Assembly: GCA_900315105.1 (NCBI GenBank)
Contig: OMXX01000002.1
Span: 160,640-224,639, forward strand
DNA: 64,000 bases
DNA from: an uncultured Prevotellaceae bacterium
Lineage (GTDB): Bacteria; Bacteroidota; Bacteroidia; Bacteroidales; Bacteroidaceae
Direction of reading: 5' to 3'
Shown: one piece after another, positions 21,401 through 28,442 of the stretch
Numbering within the stretch: the first letter of the stretch is position 1
Layout of the letters: each line of letters opens with the position of its first letter
The notes under the pieces: model-generated
What the model was told of the DNA's origin: nothing
Database searches by the model: none
What the model saw: the letters and a program-made list of their open reading frames with translations, nothing else
Position numbers and translations under genes: made by a program

Positions 21401-22029
21401 TAGAAATAGAATCTTGGACCGATAGTGAATCTAATTGAGGCAGAACCATCAGTAACAGGTTCTGCATCCTCCTCTTCCCATTTATCCATAGCAAAAAGAA
21501 AAATACAAATAACACGTACACCTGCAGCTATTCCAAAGTGCTTAGAGAAGCGTTTCTGAACCTCCCCCTGTGCAAATATGCCCATCAAGTTATCTACAGT
21601 ATTCTTCCCCATGCGAGCCGAATCATACTTTATCCATCCGGCTCCAAGACCAGAGGAAAAATTCAATGTCCAACTATCGTATGATTTTGCATAGACAAAA
21701 GAAGGCCCTAAGAAATGCGTACGAAAATTATCCTTATTTCCACACTCCGCCATATACTCCAAACCGACACCTACTCCAGGCTTGAAAACGTACTCATAAC
21801 TAAGAGAGTAGCCAGGACCGAAACCACCAGCAGGAAAATTATGACGGTACCATCCACAATTGAAATCGGTCTTCACACAACTGTGTTTACCGCCGAAACC
21901 GAAATTATCGTCATAAGATTCATGTGGTACAGAAACAAAATCCTTTTCCTCAGAATCTTCCGTCTGAGCATTAGACATAGAGAAACTGCCTAACACCAAC
22001 GCTACGCTCAACAAGAATTTTCTATTCAT
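21400..22029 (-). CDS. Outer-membrane beta-barrel-like protein, paralog 2
   Basis: The 209-residue exported protein has a signal peptide (about residues 1-21, ending SNAQ). The mature chain alternates hydrophobic and polar residues, as in small outer-membrane barrels (SLSYEYVFKPGVGVGLEYM, WTLNFSSGLGAGWIKYD), and ends with aromatic FTIGPRFYF, the C-terminal barrel-insertion signature. It is a tandem paralog of the upstream gene (22040-22612), 10 nt away on the same strand, with nearly the same tail and the same GGKHS.VK.DFNCGW motif. It carries an acidic insertion (EDSEEKD) at the mature N-terminus. Function unknown. Confidence 0.78.
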   Translation of the reverse strand: MNRKFLLSVALVLGSFSMSNAQTEDSEEKDFVSVPHESYDDNFGFGGKHSCVKTDFNCGWYRHNFPAGGFGPGYSLSYEYVFKPGVGVGLEYMAECGNKDNFRTHFLGPSFVYAKSYDSWTLNFSSGLGAGWIKYDSARMGKNTVDNLMGIFAQGEVQKRFSKHFGIAAGVRVICIFLFAMDKWEEEDAEPVTDGSASIRFTIGPRFYF

Positions 22030-22039
22030 AATCCTATTT

Positions 22040-22612
22040 TTAGAAATAGAATCGAGGACCGATAGTGAATCTAAATGATCCAGTACCTGTCATATCACCA
22101 TCATCTGATACTGATGTTGTGATATCCAACACACGAATTCCCGCTGCTATGCCGAAGTGATCTGAGAAACGCTTCTGAGCCTCAACCTGAGCATAATAGC
22201 CAAAGCCGTTATCATCATAATGGCCCATACGATATGAATCATAATTGATCTTGCCCAATCCGAGACCTACGGAATAGCTGAATGTCCAACTTCCGAATGA
22301 TCCTGCATATACAGCAGAAGGACCTATGAATTGTGTCTTTATATCATCCTCATTTCCGTTCTCCATTATGTAATTCAATCCGAAGCCTACTCCTGGTTTG
22401 AACACATGCTCATAACTAACTGAGAAACCTGTACCGAAAATACCACGATGACTATCTCCATATCTGTCCTCAAACTTAGAGATGAACCATCCACAGTTAA
22501 AGTCAGCCTTCACACTATTGTGCTTTCCGCCATAACCTGCCACATACTGGGCATTAGCAACTGAAACACCACACAGCATCATCGCTGCTACCAATAAAGC
22601 CTTTGTCTTCAT
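22040..22612 (-). CDS. Outer-membrane beta-barrel-like protein, paralog 1
   Basis: The 190-residue protein has a signal peptide (about residues 1-21, ending ANAQ) and a predicted small beta-barrel body: FSVSYEHVFKPGVGFGLNYI, WTFSYSVGLGLGKINYD and the C-terminal FRFTIGPRFYF. It is the first gene of a two-gene operon with its downstream paralog, evidently after a tandem duplication. A TATCTTTG promoter box lies 49 nt upstream. Barrels of this size in the outer membrane of Bacteroidetes are often adhesion, transport or structural proteins, but nothing here narrows it down. Confidence 0.78.
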   Translation of the reverse strand: MKTKALLVAAMMLCGVSVANAQYVAGYGGKHNSVKADFNCGWFISKFEDRYGDSHRGIFGTGFSVSYEHVFKPGVGFGLNYIMENGNEDDIKTQFIGPSAVYAGSFGSWTFSYSVGLGLGKINYDSYRMGHYDDNGFGYYAQVEAQKRFSDHFGIAAGIRVLDITTSVSDDGDMTGTGSFRFTIGPRFYF

Positions 22613-22660
22613 AAATCTTAATTACAAATACATTTTTATACGTTTACACGAATTACCGCG

Positions 22661-22668
22661 CAAAGATA
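22661..22668 (-). promoter_or_regulatory. Promoter -7 box of the barrel-protein operon
   Basis: TATCTTTG on the minus strand is an exact consensus match 49 nt before the start codon at 22612. Confidence 0.75.
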
Positions 22669-22703
22669 CACTTTTTTCAATGAATAGCCAAATAATCCTA
22701 CCT

Positions 22704-23585
22704 TTATTTTTCTGAATCGTCAAGAATTTCATCCTCTGCATCTGCTCCTTGTTCGCTACTGAAAGAAAGGTGGCCGATGCTGACATCATTATATTTATCA
22801 CCCGGATATACCTTGAGAATCTTGAAAGTCAGTTCTACAGGCTCTCCCTGCGCCTTTGGTGAGATAGAAGCAACAACATCAAAAAAAAATGGCACATAAG
22901 GGGTATCTTCCAAGTCGAATGTCTTATAAGGCTGTCCGTCAACAATCAACTGCATCTTGGCTACACGACCATGATTCTTCCATTGCTTCTCCGTATGGCA
23001 ATAGCCGTTAATAACACTAATGCCGTTAATCGGACGCTTACCTAATCTGAAGACACAAGTCACGCTCGCTCCCTCTGCTTCGCCTACAGCCGAGCACCAC
23101 GGCTTATATACCCCACCTCCTACAACCTCCTTCACATCATCTTTCCTTCCCTCATTATAAGATACGGATGATGCATATACAGAATCAGGCCAAAGACCAT
23201 ACCAGTCAAGATCACCTGTGCCATAGAAATCGCCATAAGCAGGAACTAAAGCGGAAGAATCAGCTATGAGCTCAGAATCACCATCCAAGCCCCAGAACTG
23301 ATTTCCGAAATAAGCCCTAACCAAGGCACGGGCAAGAACTGGCAGTTCCTCCCGATCTTTTTCTTCCTCTACTATAAGATTCCACATCTTCATCTCCTCA
23401 GCCGTAGGGAATTTACGCGAACAGAGGTCAGGAATAAGCGTCTCAAGCAACTTGTTCTCTTCTTCCACCATTGCCAGCGAGTCTTTAGGCTCTACGGAAC
23501 CTACAGCCGATTGAGCAACAGCAAACCTCTGACCGCCCCAAGCAGCCAAGACCACAGAAAACAAGAAGAAAAGATATCGTTTCAT
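22704..23585 (-). CDS. Secreted protein with NADase-type discoidin-like domain
   Basis: The 293-residue protein has a signal peptide (about residues 1-25). The C-terminal half (about 140-275) matches the discoidin-like, glycan-binding domain first described next to NAD-glycohydrolase toxins: GKRPINGISVINGYCHTEKQ, AKMQLIVDGQPYKTFDLEDT and ILKVYPGDKYNDVSIGHLSF. No NADase catalytic domain is present; the N-terminal half is helical and unassigned. The last residues are acidic (DAEDEILDDSE). The protein probably acts in the periplasm or at the surface as a carbohydrate-binding factor. A TACTTTTG promoter lies just upstream, divergent from the ABC operon. Confidence 0.7.
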   Translation of the reverse strand: MKRYLFFLFSVVLAAWGGQRFAVAQSAVGSVEPKDSLAMVEEENKLLETLIPDLCSRKFPTAEEMKMWNLIVEEEKDREELPVLARALVRAYFGNQFWGLDGDSELIADSSALVPAYGDFYGTGDLDWYGLWPDSVYASSVSYNEGRKDDVKEVVGGGVYKPWCSAVGEAEGASVTCVFRLGKRPINGISVINGYCHTEKQWKNHGRVAKMQLIVDGQPYKTFDLEDTPYVPFFFDVVASISPKAQGEPVELTFKILKVYPGDKYNDVSIGHLSFSSEQGADAEDEILDDSEK

Positions 23586-23613
23586 AGGATATGAGTTTTT
23601 ATTTATTCGGATA

Positions 23614-23621
23614 CAAAAGTA
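23614..23621 (-). promoter_or_regulatory. Promoter -7 box of the discoidin-like gene
   Basis: TACTTTTG on the minus strand lies 29 nt before the start codon at 23585. Confidence 0.7.
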
Positions 23622-23765
23622 ATGTTTTTAGGGCAAACCACCAAGCATTGTCTTCAATTTCATGTATATCATAGCAGAAAAAAGCAGGGAAACATCAATT
23701 TCGAGGGCTTTTTCATAGTAAAACGGGCAATTTTTAGTTAATAGAAGTTAAATTCGTATTGAAAA

Positions 23766-23797
23766 TTTGGTCAGTTCAAAATAACAATCTATCTTTG
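23766..23797 (+). promoter_or_regulatory. Promoter of the ABC transporter operon
   Basis: TTTG (23766-23769) and TATCTTTG (23790-23797) are 20 bp apart. The first gene starts 76 nt downstream. The GntR regulator encoded at the operon's 3' end probably acts here. Confidence 0.85.
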
Positions 23798-23872
23798 CAC
23801 TGTCATACTTCACTATGACACCATGTAAGTATATCAACAAACAATACAAAAAACTTCAAAAACAGAACAGAT

Positions 23873-24694
23873 ATGATACAGATTCAAAACCTGACTTTCG
23901 GCTACAAAAGCTCAAAGGAGAATGTACTTGAGAACGTGAACCTTCAGTTAAACCCAGGTTCCATAGTAGGACTGCTCGGCAAGAACGGTACTGGTAAGAC
24001 AACGCTTCTTAACCTTATCACCGGACAGCTTTTTGCTAAGGAAGGCGTGATTACCATCGATGACGAAAACGTAAAGACCAAGAGCAAGTCAATTCTTGAG
24101 AAACTATATTTCATCCCAGAGGAACTTATAGTGCCAAACCTCTCTCTTGAGAACTTCATCAAGCTGTATAGTCCTTTCTACAAGGATTATAGTCAGGAGG
24201 TAATGGACGAGTGTATGCGCGAGTTCGACCTCAAATCAGAAAAGAAGAGCCTCAACAAGCTCTCTATGGGTACTAAGAAGAAGATGATGATATGCTTCGC
24301 AATAGCTACCAACGTGCCTTATCTGCTTATGGATGAGCCTACCAACGGACTTGACATTCCTTCAAAGCGCATCTTCCGCAAGCTCATAAACAGCCACATG
24401 ACCGAGAACCGCACAATCCTCATCTCTACCCATCAGGTTCACGATGTAGAGAAGATGGTTGACCACATAGTCATCGTTGGAGAAAAGGATCTTCTCGTAA
24501 ACGATACGACAGAAGGACTTAGCCAGAAATACACTTTCGGCACAATGCCAAAGGGTGAGGTGATATATTCAGAGAAGAGCCTTGAGGGAGATCTCTGTGT
24601 GGCTCGCCGTACAGAGTCGGAAGAAGAGACTCCTGTAAGCCTTGAACTTCTCTTCGAGGCAGTAAACGCAAATCCTAACGCTTTTAAGAAATAA
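23873..24694 (+). CDS. ABC transporter ATP-binding protein (YtrB/BcrA-like)
   Basis: The 273-residue ATPase energises the membrane proteins encoded downstream. The Walker A motif is GKNGTGKTT (about residues 36-44), the signature LSMGTKKKM (about 133-141, a variant of LSGGQ), Walker B YLLMDEPT and the switch His in ISTHQ. The 60-residue C-terminal extension is like that of bacitracin/YtrB-type ATPases. It is the first of five genes (ATPase, three membrane proteins, GntR) with tight spacing. A GntR regulator with three small permeases is the layout of Ytr-type systems, which respond to cell-envelope stress in Firmicutes; the substrate here is unknown. Confidence 0.92.
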   Translation: MIQIQNLTFGYKSSKENVLENVNLQLNPGSIVGLLGKNGTGKTTLLNLITGQLFAKEGVITIDDENVKTKSKSILEKLYFIPEELIVPNLSLENFIKLYSPFYKDYSQEVMDECMREFDLKSEKKSLNKLSMGTKKKMMICFAIATNVPYLLMDEPTNGLDIPSKRIFRKLINSHMTENRTILISTHQVHDVEKMVDHIVIVGEKDLLVNDTTEGLSQKYTFGTMPKGEVIYSEKSLEGDLCVARRTESEEETPVSLELLFEAVNANPNAFKK

Positions 24695-24698
24695 GTCT

Positions 24699-25373
24699 AT
24701 GGACACATTCAAGATATTCCTGAATACATACAAGTCTTCGCTGTATATGGTATTAATGCCGTTGGGGTTTTTCATAGTCCTGACAATATTACGTGCAACC
24801 ATGCCGACAGCAGACTTTGTTGCCAGATTGTACAACATTATATGGATGGTGTGGTTTTTCTTGTTCTCTCTGTTGAATAATGTATACTATAAGATGTATG
24901 AAAAGAAGCTATTGTATCTGCTCCCAACATCAAAGAGGACAAAATTCTTCATGCCATTGGGTATTGTATTTCTCACCTTAGTCGCCATCTGTCTTCTTAC
25001 AATTCCTATCGAGGCTATAGCTCACATATTCACAATAGATAATGTGTCGGAACTACAGGTTGCCACAGGAGGTTTTCTGAAGTACAGCTTCAAAAACAAC
25101 TCGATGATATTCATAGCTATAGTAATTGCTTGCGCAAGCACCTTTGTCCATTCACTTGTGCGAAACAACCTAGTAATAGGATTAATATTAGGGCCATTAA
25201 TTATGGCAACATTCTTATTTACACCTGTGTTTTATGATTACCTTCTGTCTCCTCGCGCATTGTCAACAAATGCTATAATAGGTTGTCTGGCAAGCTCTGT
25301 CGTGTTGATTGCAGCAAGCTATCAGCTATTCAAGCATTGGCAACCAGCAAACGATGGTATTTTCAGAGTATAA
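24699..25373 (+). CDS. ABC transporter membrane protein 1
   Basis: The 224-residue protein has six hydrophobic segments (about residues 18-36, 44-66, 82-108, 138-156, 163-184 and 198-214) and short soluble ends. It starts 4 nt after the ATPase gene. The C-terminal YQLFKHWQPANDGIFRV is shared, with changes, by the next two proteins (YQLFKRWQIANNGLLMI, YQTYKRWQPANSGFLMI), so the three are diverged paralogs from tandem duplication. The protein is the likely transmembrane half of the transporter; the family has no reliable substrate assignment. Confidence 0.8.
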   Translation: MDTFKIFLNTYKSSLYMVLMPLGFFIVLTILRATMPTADFVARLYNIIWMVWFFLFSLLNNVYYKMYEKKLLYLLPTSKRTKFFMPLGIVFLTLVAICLLTIPIEAIAHIFTIDNVSELQVATGGFLKYSFKNNSMIFIAIVIACASTFVHSLVRNNLVIGLILGPLIMATFLFTPVFYDYLLSPRALSTNAIIGCLASSVVLIAASYQLFKHWQPANDGIFRV

Positions 25374-25397
25374 GTTAAACGCTAAAGAAGCAAGGCT

Positions 25398-26087
25398 ATG
25401 AACAAGAACAGGTTGTTTTTCGAACTCATAAAGGAGTGGCTAAAAATAGTTGTGATATTTGGTGTCATATTTATAAGCGGAATATATTTAATGTTCGTAT
25501 TCGTTGACAATCCAAACATTTTTATCACAAGTGCGTATAGCAGTATGGCTATGATGATTTGCGCAGCCTTAACAGGTGCCAGCGTAATGGCACCTAAGAT
25601 GATGTGCAATCCTCAGGTGACAAGCCCACGTGGAAATTACATGTTGTCGCTATTGCCAATGTCGCTATTCCAGAAATACGTGATTATCTTGCTGACAGTT
25701 TTATTCTTGTGCTTCTCTTTGATCCTTATAAGCCTACCAGTGGAAATGATAGGCAGCATGTTGACTGCTATATATACTCCTGACAGGCAAATAGAAATAG
25801 GAGGAGTTGTGAGATTCTTAGCCCATAACGGAATATTCCCACTTGTATTAGCGGAAATGAGTGTGGGCGTATTTTGTGGCGTATTATTCAGAAAAAACAT
25901 TGGATTTTTTGTTGCAATAATAGCAATCCCATTCCTGAACAGTTTCTATTTTGCATACGGCAAGCCGATGTGTGTATCAATGACAGAAAGCATAATCTGC
26001 TTATTTGTAACAATAGTCTTTCTGATATTAAACTATCAGCTTTTTAAACGCTGGCAAATAGCAAATAACGGACTTCTGATGATCTGA
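25398..26087 (+). CDS. ABC transporter membrane protein 2
   Basis: The 229-residue protein has six predicted membrane segments and is paralogous to its neighbours, with the shared end YQLFKRWQIANNGLLMI. It lies 24 nt after membrane protein 1. A central polar loop (MMCNPQVTSPRGNYML) separates segments two and three. A 160-nt gap containing 11-nt array D follows, splitting the operon before membrane protein 3. Confidence 0.8.
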   Translation: MNKNRLFFELIKEWLKIVVIFGVIFISGIYLMFVFVDNPNIFITSAYSSMAMMICAALTGASVMAPKMMCNPQVTSPRGNYMLSLLPMSLFQKYVIILLTVLFLCFSLILISLPVEMIGSMLTAIYTPDRQIEIGGVVRFLAHNGIFPLVLAEMSVGVFCGVLFRKNIGFFVAIIAIPFLNSFYFAYGKPMCVSMTESIICLFVTIVFLILNYQLFKRWQIANNGLLMI

Positions 26088-26115
26088 TGTAGAAACCTCA
26101 TTCCTTCTATGTTCC

Positions 26116-26210
26116 TCCATCGCTTGTCCATCGTTTGTCCATCGATACTCCATCGAAACGATGGACCATCGATGGAGTATCGATGGAGTATCGATGGAGT
26201 ATCTACGGAG
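26116..26210. repeat. 11-nt-period array D, inside the ABC operon
   Basis: TCCATCG starts at 26116, 26127, 26138 and 26149; ATGGA/ACGGA starts at 26161, 26172, 26183, 26194 and 26205. All steps are 11 nt. The halves are complementary, so the array can fold into a long hairpin. Its right half from about 26151 is nearly identical to array E at 54097-54156, some 28 kb away. Confidence 0.88.
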
Positions 26211-26247
26211 GAAGAGCGGACAAAAATATAAAAATCAAAGTAGAATT

Positions 26248-26916
26248 ATGAATACAATAAAGAATATTATTATTACATATCGCTGGTGGTTGCTGTTGGT
26301 ATGTTTGGCTTCACAGTTCTTTGGAATAGTCAATCTGTTTAATATTGCCTTGGCTGGTACATCTGAAGTAAACAACAGTAACATGGGCGCATGTATCGAC
26401 CTCTACATATTATGTATGATAATAGGATTTGCAGTTTCCTATATCATTATGGAATTACGAACAATGCCTAACTATCAGTTTCCAGAATCATTGATACGGA
26501 AATATGCAACAGCATCTGTCACAATCCTCATCGTCATTATTTCCTGTATGATATTCTCTATGGTAGTGGAATATATCGGTTCATTGCTGACAGTCGGCTC
26601 TCCACAGGCATCAAGTTTTGCCATTGGCGGATATATCAGATATATATCAGAAGAGACAGGTGGGTTTTCAATCTTGGCATTCCTGACAACATTTGAGATG
26701 TTTATTTCAACATTGATAAAGAACAAGAACTTGCACTTGGGCATAAACATGTTCATGAGCGGAATCTTCTGGGTGACAATCATCTTATTGCAGTTAATAG
26801 AGATTCCCCATACCCTCTTCTATGTGTTCGGAGTTTTATCCATTGTATTTCTCATAGCGAGCTACCAGACATACAAGCGCTGGCAGCCTGCTAATAGCGG
26901 ATTTTTAATGATATGA
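26248..26916 (+). CDS. ABC transporter membrane protein 3
   Basis: The 222-residue protein has six predicted membrane segments and ends YQTYKRWQPANSGFLMI, like its two paralogs. I place the start at the ATG at 26248 (MNTIKNIIITYRWW). An in-frame ATG at 26161 would only add residues read out of the 11-nt array. The stop overlaps the GntR start by 4 nt (ATGA at 26913-26916). The array upstream may alter expression of this gene relative to the first three. Confidence 0.8.
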   Translation: MNTIKNIIITYRWWLLLVCLASQFFGIVNLFNIALAGTSEVNNSNMGACIDLYILCMIIGFAVSYIIMELRTMPNYQFPESLIRKYATASVTILIVIISCMIFSMVVEYIGSLLTVGSPQASSFAIGGYIRYISEETGGFSILAFLTTFEMFISTLIKNKNLHLGINMFMSGIFWVTIILLQLIEIPHTLFYVFGVLSIVFLIASYQTYKRWQPANSGFLMI

Positions 26917-27275
26917 TTACAGCTAACGAAAAAACAATCTTCGGCAAGGTGGCATATCAACTTTGCGAAGAGATTCTAAAGGGCAACTACCAGGGAGAAG
27001 ACCGCATTCCGAGTGTCAGGGAACTGGCTGTTACCTACGAGATTAACTATAACACAGTATTAAGAGCTATGGAAGTATTGCAACGCGAGGAAATCGTATA
27101 TCAGAAGCGTGGCATAGGCTATTTCGTATGTGCCGACGCTAAGAAGAAACTGCTCAAAGGGCAGAAAGAGGACTTTAAACGCCAACAACTGCCTGAATTG
27201 TTCCGACAGGCGAGAATGCTCGGTATAAGTATCGAGGAAATCGTGGAGGTGTGGAATAAATCAATTAACAATTAA
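26913..27275 (+). CDS. GntR-family regulator (YtrA type)
   Basis: The 120-residue regulator has a winged-helix GntR domain (about residues 5-75: KVAYQLCEEILKGNYQGEDR, IPSVRELAVTYEINYNTVLR) and a short helical C-terminus. This matches the YtrA subfamily, which lacks a large effector domain. It is coupled to membrane protein 3 by ATGA overlap. YtrA-type regulators usually repress their own ABC operon, so the promoter at 23766-23797 is the likely target. Confidence 0.9.
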   Translation: MITANEKTIFGKVAYQLCEEILKGNYQGEDRIPSVRELAVTYEINYNTVLRAMEVLQREEIVYQKRGIGYFVCADAKKKLLKGQKEDFKRQQLPELFRQARMLGISIEEIVEVWNKSINN

Positions 27276-27312
27276 TAATTAACATGCCTGTAGCTTATCA
27301 GGCTTAGTGACA

Positions 27313-28218
27313 ATGAAAAAAATCATAACAATAGTAGCACTTGTAGCTACAACATTCGTGTCTGCCAATGCGCAGCTTCTATATCGTATCACTTCTGACT
27401 CTCAGCAGAAGCCTTCGTATATCATTGGCACATTCCACTTGGAGACCGAGAGTTTTCTGGATAAGATTCCCGGAGTATGGGCTGCTGTAGATGAGGTGGA
27501 TCAAGTGTATGGCGAGATGGACATCAAGACTATGACAAATCCTGATTCTGTCGCCATCACCCAAAAAGCATCGATACTTCCCGAGGGCAAGACTATCAAG
27601 GACATTCTCACCACAGAACAATTCGAAAGACTTGACAAATACGTGGAATCCGTGTTGGGCGCACCTCTCAGCAATCCTATGGTCTTTCAGCAGATGGGCA
27701 AGCAGAATCCCTTAGCCTTGAACCTGTCTCTCAGCGTCATAAGTCTTATGAAAAAGAAGCAATTTCATTTTGACCAGAACAATGCCATCGACTTCTATCT
27801 TCCGCGTATTGCAATGGAGAAAGGCAAGAATACCGGCGGTCTTGAGACAATGGATTTCCAGACAAGACTCACGCTCGGCAGGCCTATGAATGAAATGGTA
27901 GAAGAACTGATGTGTACCGTTGACAACAGCGAGTTCTTCGAAAAGCAGACAATGGAGCAATGGGATGCCTATCATGAACAGGACATCGAGAAGCTCTTGG
28001 AAATCGGCATGATGAAGATGGGCAATAGCTGCGATATGACAGAGGAATATATGAATGGCTTGATTTTCAACCGCAACAGCGACTGGGCAAGAAAGATTCC
28101 TGCAATCGTCAAGGACAGCCCTACCCTCTTCGTTGTAGGTGCAGGTCATCTCGGTGGCGAGAAAGGCGTTATCAACCTTCTTAGAAAAGCAGGATTCAAG
28201 GTTGAGGGGGTGAAGTGA
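27313..28218 (+). CDS. TraB/GumN-family protein
   Basis: The 301-residue protein starts at 27313 (a GTG two codons upstream is less likely). It has a signal peptide (about residues 1-20, ending SANAQ) and the two hallmarks of the TraB/GumN/Tiki superfamily: YIIGTFHLE near residue 40 and a C-terminal VVGAGHLGGEKGVINLLRKA. Members are thought to be metal-dependent hydrolases or proteases; in animals Tiki cleaves Wnt. The protein is exported and likely periplasmic. It follows the GntR gene by 37 nt and may share its transcript. Confidence 0.88.
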   Translation: MKKIITIVALVATTFVSANAQLLYRITSDSQQKPSYIIGTFHLETESFLDKIPGVWAAVDEVDQVYGEMDIKTMTNPDSVAITQKASILPEGKTIKDILTTEQFERLDKYVESVLGAPLSNPMVFQQMGKQNPLALNLSLSVISLMKKKQFHFDQNNAIDFYLPRIAMEKGKNTGGLETMDFQTRLTLGRPMNEMVEELMCTVDNSEFFEKQTMEQWDAYHEQDIEKLLEIGMMKMGNSCDMTEEYMNGLIFNRNSDWARKIPAIVKDSPTLFVVGAGHLGGEKGVINLLRKAGFKVEGVK

Positions 28219-28369
28219 AGTTTCGCAAGCTCCACTTCAAATTAAGAGTGAAAAGTGAAGAGTGAAGAATTTAAGTTTGTATTGCTATAATAGCATGAAT
28301 ACAATGTCTTTCATACGGACGCAATGTAATAAAAGAGGTTAAAAATGAGATTTTTTAAATCTATTTTAT

Positions 28370-28377
28370 TACCTTTG
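28370..28377 (+). promoter_or_regulatory. Promoter -7 box of the M16 protease gene
   Basis: TACCTTTG lies 66 nt before the start codon; a -33 box is not obvious. The gap upstream (28219-28360) holds a GTTTCGCAAGCTCCACTTC repeat piece. Confidence 0.65.
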
Positions 28378-28442
28378 CGTCCTTAATTATATATAAGGAA
28401 CGAAAAATCTTAAACCAAAATTATAACTAAGAACAAAAACAA

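Noticed and set aside
26161..26247. N-terminal extension of ABC membrane protein 3
   Set aside because: The added residues are a direct translation of the 11-nt array; the ATG at 26248 begins a normal membrane protein.
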